Part shown: positions 1-6,471 of the stretch, piece after piece | How the letters are laid out: every line of letters starts with the position of its first letter | Position numbering within the stretch: the first letter of the stretch is position 1 | Assembly: GCA_039180865.1 (NCBI GenBank) | Contig: JBCDCZ010000259.1 | Span: 1 to 6,471, forward strand | DNA: 6,471 nucleotides | Direction: 5' to 3' | Source of the DNA: JBCDCU01 sp039180865 | GTDB lineage: Bacteria > Pseudomonadota > Alphaproteobacteria > Rhizobiales > JACESI01 | Notes under the pieces: model-generated | Databases searched by the model: none | What the model saw: the letters and a program-made list of their open reading frames with translations, nothing else | Told to the model about the DNA's origin: nothing | Program-made: the position numbers and the translations under genes

Positions 1-2
1 CC

Positions 3-89
3 GAAGACGCGAGCCAGAGTGCGGACGCTGAGCGTCAATCGTCAATCGATGTGGCCCGCCAGCCGGGACAGACAGCGCAGGCTGAATAG
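3..89 (+). CDS. 3' end of an upstream gene, possibly the RND membrane fusion partner (partial)
   Basis: This frame is open from the left edge to a TAG stop and gives a 28-residue tail rich in Gln, Ala, Ser, Asp and Glu, ending QTAQAE. Such hydrophilic, low-complexity tails are common at the C-terminus of periplasmic membrane fusion proteins (HlyD/AcrA type), and in proteobacteria these genes usually lie directly upstream of the RND permease they serve. That assignment is inferred from position; no conserved domain is visible. A gap of 72 bases separates this stop from the permease start, compatible with co-transcription. A competing reading frame, starting at base 1, stays open to a TGA at 163-165 that overlaps the permease ATG. 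Its product is strongly Arg-rich and looks like an out-of-frame shadow, but it cannot be excluded. A 7-base tandem duplication lies inside this tail at 34-47. Confidence 0.45.
   Translation, partial: EDASQSADAERQSSIDVARQPGQTAQAE
34..47. repeat. 7-base tandem duplication inside the upstream gene tail
   Basis: GTCAATC occurs twice back to back (34-40 and 41-47). Because 7 is not a multiple of 3, gain or loss of one copy would shift the reading frame of the gene that ends here and so change its C-terminus. Confidence 0.8.
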
Positions 90-161
90 TCTTCAGGGCC
101 GACGAGCCCCGATATTGGTCGAAAAATCGGCCCGTAAAACCGATCAAAAAGAGGCACTTAA

Positions 162-3100
162 ATGAATATCATTCGGCTTGCCATTGATCGCCCTATAGCG
201 GTTTTTGCTGCGGTCCTTATGGCCGTCATGTTCGGCGCGTTGGCGCTGACGCGCATCCCAATCCAGTTGATCCCTGATGTGAATAAGCCGATCATTGAAG
301 TGCGCACCGAATGGCTGGGCGCCGCCCCCGCTGACGTCGAGCGGGAAATCGTCAATCCCCAGGAAGAGGAGCTAAGGGGCCTTGAGGGCCTTGAGACGAT
401 GATCTCGCGTTCGGGATCTGGCATTGCGACGGTTGAGCTCGAATTTGCAATCGGCACCAATATGGACCGCGCGCTCCTTCTGGTGGCAAACCGCCTCGAC
501 CGGGTGCAGGATTACCCGGACGAGGTCGATGAACCGACATTGGAAACCTCCGGCTCGGACGATAATCCGATTGCCTGGATGATCCTGAAACGGGAACCGG
601 GCGTCACAAAGCCGATGCAGGAATTCGGTGACTTCGCGACCGACGTTATCGCCGAACGGCTTGAGCGGGTGCAAGGCATCTCTGCGATCAATGTCTTCGG
701 CGGTGTTGAGCGCGAACTCCAGATCATCGTCAATCCGGCAAGACTTGCCGAATTCCGGTTGACCATCCCCGATGTCGTAAGCCGTCTCAGGGCCGAAAAC
801 ATATCGCTCTCAGCAGGTGACGTCGAAGAGGGAAAACGCCGCTATGTTGTTCGCGCGGAAGGCGAACTCAATACGGTCGAAGCCGTTGAAGCGATTGTCT
901 TGAGATCCGGTGCTGCGGGTGACGACGACACCTTCGGGCGGATTTTTGTGCGCGACGTCGCCGATGTGCAATTCGGCTATAAAGAACCAACGGCGAGGAT
1001 ACGCCAGAAAGGCGAGCCTGCCATTGCGCTTAATGCCGTCAGGGAAAACGGCGCCAACGTGATTGAGACAATGAACGGTCTCAGGGCCGCACTCGATGAA
1101 TTGCGCGCGGTTGAGCTTGCAGCGGAAAACCTGACGATCGAGCAGGTTTATGACGAGACGATCTATATCGACGGCGCAATCGATCTGGTGATTTCCAATA
1201 TCTGGATCGGCGGTCTTCTTGCCGCCAGCGTCTTGCTTCTTTTCCTGCGCTCGCCCAGCGCGACGCTCGTCATATCGCTTGCGATTCCGGTCTCGATTAT
1301 CGCGAGTTTCGTAGCGCTTGCCGCCTTTGGCCGAACGCTCAACGTGATTTCTCTGGCGGGTATCGCCTTTGCGGTCGGTATGGTGGTCGATGCTGCAATT
1401 GTCGTCCTCGAAAACATCTACCGATTGCGACAGAAGGGTTTGCCGCCGAAGAAGGCGGCCTATGAGGGCGCACGGCAGGTCTGGGGCGCCATTCTGGTCT
1501 CGGCCCTCACCACCGTTCTTGTCTTCATCCCGGTTCTCATCATCGAACTGGAGGCAGGTCAGCTCTTCCGCGATATTGCGGTCGCAATCTCGATCAGCGT
1601 GATGCTCTCTCTGGTCGTTGCGATCACGGTCATTCCAGCCTTGTCGTCGCGGCTCCTCACTAGCAAGCAGAAGGAACTGAAAGTCCTGCCGCTTCCCGGC
1701 ATCGATCATATCGGGCGGGCGTTTTCATGGCTGATGACGTCCTATGCAGCGCTCACGGTGCGTTTCCGCGTTCTGGGCCTTTTGAGTGTTGGCGCGATTA
1801 CAGCAACGGCGATCTGGGCAGCGCTCACATATTTGCCGAAGCTTGAATATCTACCGGATGGAAACAGAAACCTTGTGTTTGGGGTTATTCTACCTCCTCC
1901 CGGCTACAACCTTGCAACAACGACGACGATTGCAGAACGCATTGAAGCCGTGGCGGAGCCTTTATGGTCAAAGGAAGAGAACGGCAGCGCGGAAGAACCG
2001 CCAGCGATGCGCCATTTCTTCTTCGTGGCACGGGGCGGCACGACCTTCCTCGGTGGCGCCGCACAGGATCCGAACCGGGTGACCGAACTCATACCGGTTC
2101 TCTCTCGGCCGATCTTCAGCGAACCCGGTACGTTCGGCTTTATCAATCAGCGCTCCCTTTTCGGCCGCGGGATCGGTGGTGGACGGGCGATTGAATTGAA
2201 CGTCTCCGGCAGCAACCTTGCTGAAATCATCGGTGTCGCGCAGCAGGCAGCGGGCCTCATTGCCCAGAATTTCCCGCGCGAACAGGGTAACCAGTTCAGG
2301 CCGATACCTGGGCTTGAACTCGGCTCCCCGGAACTCCGTGTCGTGCCGGATCGTGTGCGGCTCGCCGATGCCGGGCTTAGCGCCAACGATATTGCGCTCA
2401 CTTTGGATGCTTATAATGACGGGGTGCGGATCGATGAGATCACGGTTGGTTCGGACCGGCTCGATCTGACGCTCAAAGGCGATAGTGCGTTTACTCCGGG
2501 ACAACGGACCCAGGATGTCGGCGACTTTCCGGTGATTGCGCCAAACGGAACGATTGTGCCGATCTCGACCTTGAGTTCGGTTGAACTCACGTCGGGGCCG
2601 ACGGAAATCCGCCACCGCGAACGCTTCCGGACAATCACGCTTGAAATCAGGCCATCGGCCGCGATCCCGCTCGAAACAGCCCTTGAAATGTTACAGGAAA
2701 AAGTTGTTGAGCCGCTTGGCGAGAACGGACTTCCAGGCGATACACGCCTCTCCGTCACGGGGGCTGCCGACCAGTTGACGACCACATGGAATGCGCTTCA
2801 GATCAACCTTCTGGTGGCGCTTGTGATCGTTTTCCTTGTGATGGCCGTTCTGTTCGAAAGCTTCATCCTGCCGCTTGTGATCATGATTTCCGTGCCCGTT
2901 GCAGGGGCAGGGGGTGTCGCCGGTCTTGCGCTTTTGAACACCTATCAGACGCAACCGCTCGATATGCTGACCCTCATGGGTTTCGTGATCCTGATCGGGA
3001 TTGTCGTCAACAATGCGATCCTCCTCGTCCACCAGTCGCAATATCATCTGCGGGTTGATGGGCTCTCCGTCGAAGAGGCAATCAAAGAGGCGACACGCAA

Positions 3101-3344
3101 CCGTATCCGTCCGATCTTCATGTCAACGCTGACATCCGTCTTCGGCATGCTGCCGCTCGTCGTCTTCCCGGGGGCCGGATCAGAGCTTTACCGTGGTCTT
3201 GGATCCGTCGTGGTTGGCGGGCTTGCCTTCAGTGCAGTCCTGACGCTCCTTCTCGTCCCGCCGCTCCTGCGCCTCACACTGCGGCTTCCACGAGTAACGG
3301 AAGAAGACCGGATTCTTGCGGCGGCCAAGCAACCTGCGGAATAG
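162..3344 (+). CDS. RND-family efflux transporter permease (AcrB-like inner-membrane subunit)
   Basis: A 1060-residue protein, the usual length for RND multidrug pump permeases, which export toxic compounds from periplasm or membrane using the proton gradient with a membrane fusion protein and an outer-membrane channel. The layout is a classic duplicated one: TM1 near residues 10-30, a large periplasmic porter/docking loop (~31-343), TM2-TM7 (~344-560), a second large loop (~561-876), then TM8-TM12 (~880-1037). TM4 carries VGMVVDAAIVVLEN, with Asp410 at the place of AcrB Asp407, but Ala411 replaces the second Asp. TM10 carries GIVVNNAILLV, with Asn950 where AcrB has Lys940. The pump is therefore not a typical HAE-1 (AcrB/MexB) member, and substrate cannot be predicted. 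The start is secure: an in-frame TAA at 159-161 immediately precedes ATG, and GAGG at 151-154 is well spaced. The preceding tail probably belongs to its fusion partner. No frameshift or truncation is seen. Confidence 0.96.
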   Translation: MNIIRLAIDRPIAVFAAVLMAVMFGALALTRIPIQLIPDVNKPIIEVRTEWLGAAPADVEREIVNPQEEELRGLEGLETMISRSGSGIATVELEFAIGTNMDRALLLVANRLDRVQDYPDEVDEPTLETSGSDDNPIAWMILKREPGVTKPMQEFGDFATDVIAERLERVQGISAINVFGGVERELQIIVNPARLAEFRLTIPDVVSRLRAENISLSAGDVEEGKRRYVVRAEGELNTVEAVEAIVLRSGAAGDDDTFGRIFVRDVADVQFGYKEPTARIRQKGEPAIALNAVRENGANVIETMNGLRAALDELRAVELAAENLTIEQVYDETIYIDGAIDLVISNIWIGGLLAASVLLLFLRSPSATLVISLAIPVSIIASFVALAAFGRTLNVISLAGIAFAVGMVVDAAIVVLENIYRLRQKGLPPKKAAYEGARQVWGAILVSALTTVLVFIPVLIIELEAGQLFRDIAVAISISVMLSLVVAITVIPALSSRLLTSKQKELKVLPLPGIDHIGRAFSWLMTSYAALTVRFRVLGLLSVGAITATAIWAALTYLPKLEYLPDGNRNLVFGVILPPPGYNLATTTTIAERIEAVAEPLWSKEENGSAEEPPAMRHFFFVARGGTTFLGGAAQDPNRVTELIPVLSRPIFSEPGTFGFINQRSLFGRGIGGGRAIELNVSGSNLAEIIGVAQQAAGLIAQNFPREQGNQFRPIPGLELGSPELRVVPDRVRLADAGLSANDIALTLDAYNDGVRIDEITVGSDRLDLTLKGDSAFTPGQRTQDVGDFPVIAPNGTIVPISTLSSVELTSGPTEIRHRERFRTITLEIRPSAAIPLETALEMLQEKVVEPLGENGLPGDTRLSVTGAADQLTTTWNALQINLLVALVIVFLVMAVLFESFILPLVIMISVPVAGAGGVAGLALLNTYQTQPLDMLTLMGFVILIGIVVNNAILLVHQSQYHLRVDGLSVEEAIKEATRNRIRPIFMSTLTSVFGMLPLVVFPGAGSELYRGLGSVVVGGLAFSAVLTLLLVPPLLRLTLRLPRVTEEDRILAAAKQPAE

Positions 3345-3428
3345 GGGCGGGCTTTCGCGGGGCTAACCCTTTGCGAGGAATGAGACGGCCTCGCGTAAGC
3401 AGCTGTAGCCTTGACCGGGTCGATCACG
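3345..3428. other. convergent gap between permease and DinB-like gene, with a weak hairpin
   Basis: The two flanking genes end towards each other here. The clearest symmetry is a perfect 6-base inverted repeat, GCGAGG at 3373-3378 and CCTCGC at 3389-3394, with a 10-base loop. A shorter GGG/CCC pair with a 4-base loop lies at 3360-3369. Neither is followed by a convincing T-run on either strand, so they do not make a textbook intrinsic terminator. A weak bidirectional terminator is possible from the position only. Confidence 0.25.
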
Positions 3429-3941
3429 CTATGCCGCAAAATAGCCCGCACCCGGACGCCAGGGGATATCGGTTGCGCCATAATCGATGCCCATCGTGTG
3501 GAGTGCACTGGTCACCTGGCTGCGGTGATGGGTCTGGTGGTTGAAGATCTGCACCACCATCACCCAGCGTGGAAAGGACGGCGGATCGTCGAAGCGCGGG
3601 CTTCGCATGACGATTGTCTCGGAGAGCCAGTCCTCGGTCCAGTCGCGGCCGCCTCGCGACAAGACATCATCCTGCTCAAGCCGGATGGCCTTTAGGTCTT
3701 CCCAGTCAGGCCACGCCATCTGATCGAATGGAACCCGCTCCGGCCTGGTGCCATCAAGGAAGGTCAGGATCGACCGGTTGATCATGCAGATATGGTCGAG
3801 TGTGTGGTGGATCGACTCGAAGAACAGTCCCCGGTCGCGCAGCCGTTCCTCTTGGCCGATGGCGTCGCAGAGCCCGTAAAGGGTGTCGTTCTGCCAGCGT
3901 GAATAGGCTGCCATCTCGGCAACGTAAGCGGGCGTTATCAT
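3429..3941 (-). CDS. DinB-like (DUF664-type) putative metal-dependent protein
   Basis: A 170-residue cytoplasmic protein, the normal size for the DinB/YfiT-like four-helix-bundle family. Known members bind a divalent metal through three histidines; some are thiol-S-transferases (bacillithiol or mycothiol), while many have no known substrate. The expected ligands are visible: His50 in TLDHICMINRSIL, and His135 and His139 in FNHQTHHRSQV, the hallmark near-C-terminal motif with an HxxxH spacing. No signal peptide or membrane segment is seen. The start is well fixed: an in-frame TGA lies just upstream of the ATG, and a GAGGG ribosome-binding site (complement of 3951-3955) sits about nine bases ahead. 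The gene is convergent with the RND permease and divergent from the depolymerase, so it is probably a single-gene unit. DinB in the name refers to a DNA-damage-inducible Bacillus gene, not to DNA polymerase IV. The family call is firm; the reaction is unknown. Confidence 0.88.
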   Translation of the reverse strand: MITPAYVAEMAAYSRWQNDTLYGLCDAIGQEERLRDRGLFFESIHHTLDHICMINRSILTFLDGTRPERVPFDQMAWPDWEDLKAIRLEQDDVLSRGGRDWTEDWLSETIVMRSPRFDDPPSFPRWVMVVQIFNHQTHHRSQVTSALHTMGIDYGATDIPWRPGAGYFAA

Positions 3942-4145
3942 GGTTGGGATCCCTCAATTGGAACGGATTGCCGCCGCAGCTAAAGCCTCCGGCAGCTGGA
4001 ACGCGCAGGATTTAGATCTGCCGCAGATACCTCAAATTATTGAGCCGGTTTCCAGATCGCAATGGCCGAGACAGGCCGATCCTGTGCTATGGTGCACTGC
4101 ATCATAAGTCGTGCCCCGTTTTTTAAAGCACAAAGGATTATTGCA
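3942..4145. promoter_or_regulatory. divergent intergenic region with promoters expected for both flanking genes
   Basis: These 204 bases separate the divergent starts of the DinB-like gene and the depolymerase, so at least one promoter in each direction should lie here. I could not find a convincing -35/-10 pair with correct spacing. Small visible elements are an 8-base palindrome GGGATCCC at 3946-3953 overlapping the DinB ribosome-binding site, CAGCT/AGCTG arms at 3977-3981 and 3994-3998, a spaced direct repeat GGCCGA at 4064-4069 and 4074-4079, and a T6 run at 4119-4124. None is strong enough to name an operator. Confidence 0.4.
4132..4137 (+). promoter_or_regulatory. ribosome-binding site that fixes the depolymerase start
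   Basis: AAAGGA lies 8 bases before the ATG at 4146. It supports this start over the upstream in-frame ATG at 4062, which would put 28 residues including two Cys and several Arg in front of a perfect signal peptide. Confidence 0.75.
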
Positions 4146-5207
4146 ATGTCTTTTCCAATCAAAATCGCTCTTATCCTGGCTTTGCTGCCGTCAGTAGCCC
4201 ACGCCCAGGACTTGCCGCCCCTTCCTTCCCTTAATCTTGAGCCGACGGCCACCACCGTCTCCGGCCTTTCCAGTGGCGGTTTCATGGCCGTCCAGTTGCA
4301 GGTTGCGTACTCGAAGCGCATTGCCGGTGCCGGTATCATCGCTGGCGGTCCTTATGATTGTGCCGATGGGTTCCTCACCGAAGCCCTTCTCAAATGCATG
4401 GGCGGCCAAGCAGGCGGGCCGGACGCCACCGAGTCTGTGAAAACGATAGGAGAGCTTGCAGGAGAGGGGTTGATCGACCCTTCGGCCAATCTCGGCCCCG
4501 ATCAGATCTATCTTTTCCATGGCGAGAGTGACGATACGGTCGCGCGGGTGACCATGGACGTGTTGCGCGATATGTACCTTGAATTCGGCGTGCCCGAAGG
4601 GAAGATTAGCTACGAGACCGGGAAATCGGTCGGCCACGGTTTCGTCGTGAAGAGTAGCGAACCAAAATGCGGGATTGTCAGGCCGGATTTCCTGATTGAT
4701 TGCGATTTCGATCAGGCGGGGGACATTCTGAAAACACTCTATGGCACGCTCGATGAAACCGGTTCCCAACGCGACGACGGGATCGTGCTGTTTGACCAGG
4801 CCCGGTATCTTCAAGGCGCTGTCGGCATGGATGATATCGCTTTCGTGTATATTCCCGAGGCTTGCGAGAGCGGTGAAGAATGCCGCCTACACATTGCACT
4901 CCACGGGTGCAAACAAGGCCATGATACGATCCAAGAGACTTACGTCCGCTTCACCGGCTACAATCGCTGGGCTGAGGCGAACAATATCGTCGTCCTTTAT
5001 CCGCAGGCGAAGAAAATTCCGCTGCCAATTTACAACTGGTTCGGTTGGGCGGAATGGTTGGGCTGGATAAATATCGCCGACTATAATCCGAATGGATGCT
5101 GGGACTGGTGGGGCTTTTCCGGGGATGATTATGTGAGCCGGGATGCGCCGCAGAACGCGGCGATCGCGCGTATGGCGGAAGCCCTTGGTGCGCCTTTGAG
5201 CGAATGA
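4146..5207 (+). CDS. secreted poly(3-hydroxybutyrate) depolymerase-type esterase, circularly permuted alpha/beta hydrolase
   Basis: A 353-residue exported serine hydrolase related to single-domain PHB depolymerases, which cut short-chain polyhydroxyalkanoate esters outside the cytoplasm. Residues 1-20 form a Sec signal peptide, with likely cleavage after AHA (Ala20) before QD. The lipase box GLSSGG places the nucleophile at Ser42; Asp129 (HGESD) and His164 (GHGF) complete a likely triad. This spacing closely resembles the Ser39-Asp121-His155 triad of the Penicillium funiculosum enzyme. The HGC oxyanion-hole motif (253-255), YPQA (285-288) and NPNGCWDWWGF (314-324) come after the triad, the circularly permuted order of that family. 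Eight Cys in the mature part suggest disulfides. Seven Trp cluster at 298-322. There is no separate linker or substrate-binding domain. It is divergent from the DinB-like gene, and no PHA synthase or phasin is nearby. The natural substrate could be another polyester or small ester. The start rests on the ribosome-binding site and signal peptide. Confidence 0.9.
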   Translation: MSFPIKIALILALLPSVAHAQDLPPLPSLNLEPTATTVSGLSSGGFMAVQLQVAYSKRIAGAGIIAGGPYDCADGFLTEALLKCMGGQAGGPDATESVKTIGELAGEGLIDPSANLGPDQIYLFHGESDDTVARVTMDVLRDMYLEFGVPEGKISYETGKSVGHGFVVKSSEPKCGIVRPDFLIDCDFDQAGDILKTLYGTLDETGSQRDDGIVLFDQARYLQGAVGMDDIAFVYIPEACESGEECRLHIALHGCKQGHDTIQETYVRFTGYNRWAEANNIVVLYPQAKKIPLPIYNWFGWAEWLGWINIADYNPNGCWDWWGFSGDDYVSRDAPQNAAIARMAEALGAPLSE

Positions 5208-5329
5208 CCAAATCGAAACGGCATCAAACCTCAGCGGCTGCGTGCAAAGGGCCATGAAATCGCTATACGGAGATAATAATCAACTGAGAAATCAAAAGGT
5301 AATAGGGTGTTCTTCATGCGGAGTCTTAA
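5208..5329. promoter_or_regulatory. AT-richer gap that probably holds the metallopeptidase promoter
   Basis: This 122-base gap becomes AT-rich after about 5255. GATAAT at 5272-5277 resembles a -10 hexamer, and CTATAC at 5262-5267 is another possibility. Neither has a recognisable -35 at the right distance, so the promoter is only inferred from position. No convincing terminator hairpin follows the depolymerase stop. Confidence 0.25.
5320..5323 (+). promoter_or_regulatory. ribosome-binding site that fixes the metallopeptidase-like start
   Basis: GGAG lies 6 bases before the ATG at 5330. An in-frame TAA at 5327-5329 directly abuts that ATG, so no longer reading in this frame is possible. The nearby ATG at 5316 is in another frame that soon reaches a stop. 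Confidence 0.7.
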
Positions 5330-6471
5330 ATGCTGGAATTGCAATTACCGCCACTGCCAGACCTCACGGACAGGGAAAAAGTCGCCGTCAGATCAAGGCA
5401 AGAGCATGAACTGTTGCGGCTTGGCGATCAGCTGAACCTGAAAGGCGGGCTTGAGGCCGCCCTGGCGCATTTCACAATGGATGTGGAACTGAGCGATCTT
5501 TTGCCGTCCGCTGTCCCGGATAAGTGGTTCGGCGTCACCGACATCGCCGCGAACAACAAGGAGGTCGAGGACTTCTACAACCACTATTTTGCAGGCGCGC
5601 GTGAAAACGGCATTCATGATTACGCGGGCTATGCAACGACGCAGCTCATGATGGATCGTTTGACGTCTCAATTGACCGAACTCGGATTGTTCTCTGGCCC
5701 GAAGCCACTGGTTGCGAACATTCCGACCGGCGGGATTGCGGCAATGATCGACCGGTCACCGGATTATGACCGGGCGATCATGTTTTATCCGGCCGGGCTT
5801 TATCTCTATCTGGGCGATTTTTGCAAAGTCGCCGCGCAGATGTTCCACCCTCTACCGCCCGAATTGATCAAGAGCGATCATGATCTGATGCATGCTATGG
5901 GGGTGTACGAAGATCAGTTTTATGGATTGGGACTGGCTCCGCTGTCGCCCCGGATCGGCGTGGAATTCGCGCACGCATTGGCAAATAGCTGTCTGGAAGA
6001 TCACACCATTCGGCAGGAACGGCGCCAGGTGGGCCGGGAAAGCCGGTTCTTGTCGATGATGTTGAACAATTATGCGCAGATGTTCGTCTTTGCCCATGAG
6101 CTTGGTCATCAGGAGCTCGGGCATTTGAACGTCACCAATCCGACGCCGGAGCGCTTCCGGGCGGATGAAATCGCGGCGGATCGCTACGCTATCGAAGCCG
6201 TCTGCGCCACATCCGCCAACGAGCACGGCAGCGCAGCCCTTGGCTATTGGGGCGCGATCGCAGCGATGCTAGGCTTCGAGGCGCTCAATAACGCGCTCAT
6301 TTTCTTTGACGGCAGATCGGCGGATGCATCCTGGAAAAACACCCATTATCCGCCGGTGGAACTGAGGCGCAATGCGCTTCAGAAAACAGCCGATCAGTTT
6401 CTGGATCGCAATGCCCTTGCGGCAAGCATCCAGGCGACCAATCTGATGAAAAAGGCGCTACATTATATCGG
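5330..6471 (+). CDS. HExxH zinc metallopeptidase-like protein, C-terminus cut off by the window edge
   Basis: The frame is open for 380 complete codons to the right edge with no stop, so the C-terminus is missing. The recognisable part is a zincin core: HELGH at residues 256-260 gives two presumed zinc-binding His (256, 260) and the catalytic Glu257, while DEIAADRYA at 279-287 supplies a likely third ligand, Glu280. An HExxH followed by an E-x-x-A-D motif is shared by several gluzincin groups, including M48-like and Lit/U49-like peptidases; I cannot choose among them. There is no signal peptide or clear membrane segment, so a cytoplasmic location is inferred. Residues 1-240 match no domain I know: a Glu/Leu-rich, probably helical start (12-60), then a hydrophobic, possibly strand-rich stretch (126-163). 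The gene lies 122 bases after the depolymerase and probably has its own promoter. Codon use resembles its neighbours. Substrate and role are unknown. Confidence 0.8.
   Translation, partial: MLELQLPPLPDLTDREKVAVRSRQEHELLRLGDQLNLKGGLEAALAHFTMDVELSDLLPSAVPDKWFGVTDIAANNKEVEDFYNHYFAGARENGIHDYAGYATTQLMMDRLTSQLTELGLFSGPKPLVANIPTGGIAAMIDRSPDYDRAIMFYPAGLYLYLGDFCKVAAQMFHPLPPELIKSDHDLMHAMGVYEDQFYGLGLAPLSPRIGVEFAHALANSCLEDHTIRQERRQVGRESRFLSMMLNNYAQMFVFAHELGHQELGHLNVTNPTPERFRADEIAADRYAIEAVCATSANEHGSAALGYWGAIAAMLGFEALNNALIFFDGRSADASWKNTHYPPVELRRNALQKTADQFLDRNALAASIQATNLMKKALHYI

Noticed and set aside
126..144. Inverted repeat ATCGG/CCGAT upstream of the permease as an attenuator or operator
   Set aside because: It has only 5 paired bases with a 9-base loop and no T-run, which is well within chance.
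810..1709. Long minus-strand open frame (299 codons) opposite the permease
   Set aside because: It lies entirely antisense to a well-supported RND gene. Its product is an Asp/Arg/Asn/His-rich string with no motif, typical of the complement of membrane-protein codons.
1968..2615. Minus-strand open frame of 215 codons
   Set aside because: It is antisense to the second periplasmic loop of the permease, has an Arg-rich composition and no recognisable domain.
3946..3953. GGGATCCC palindrome as an operator of the DinB-like gene
   Set aside because: It is an 8-base palindrome that coincides with the ribosome-binding region. Its symmetry is too short to separate from chance.
4119..4124. T6 run before the depolymerase as an intrinsic terminator
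   Set aside because: No stable GC stem lies immediately before it, and a terminator just ahead of the gene start would make little sense without a leader structure.
4062..4145. Longer start for the depolymerase
   Set aside because: The extra 28 residues lack a signal-peptide character and have no good ribosome-binding site, whereas the ATG at 4146 has AAAGGA upstream and begins a clean signal peptide.
5393..6226. Two minus-strand open frames (5393-5671 and 5852-6226)
   Set aside because: Both are antisense to the HExxH protein, which has a ribosome-binding site, a conserved active-site motif and an uninterrupted frame.

Overview
The window reads as chromosomal DNA of a Gram-negative, moderately GC-rich bacterium. 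Codon use and protein style suggest an alphaproteobacterium, but this is an impression: there is no rRNA or marker gene to confirm it. Support for Gram-negative comes from a full-length RND efflux pump and a Sec-exported hydrolase with a classical signal peptide. No tRNA, rRNA, insertion sequence, CRISPR array or phage gene is recognisable.

Layout. Bases 1-89 hold what is probably the last 28 codons of an upstream gene. A membrane fusion (HlyD/AcrA-type) partner of the pump is expected there, but the tail alone cannot prove it. Bases 162-3344 (+) encode a complete 1060-residue inner-membrane RND permease. It faces a DinB-like protein at 3429-3941 (-) across a short convergent gap. That gene is divergent from a secreted poly(3-hydroxybutyrate) depolymerase-type esterase at 4146-5207 (+), with 204 bases between the two starts. 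After a 122-base AT-richer gap, a cytoplasmic HExxH metallopeptidase-like protein begins at 5330 (+) and runs off the right edge.

How the genes relate. The upstream tail and the RND gene are probably one efflux operon. The other three genes look like independent units with no obvious common pathway: a presumed thiol- or metal-dependent DinB-fold enzyme, a polyester-degrading hydrolase, and an orphan zincin. The depolymerase shows the circularly permuted order known from the Penicillium funiculosum-type enzyme: nucleophile elbow near the N-terminus, oxyanion-hole segment in the C-terminal third. The least explained item is the partial metallopeptidase, whose first ~240 residues I cannot assign to a family. 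I see no clear evidence of a new multi-gene system.
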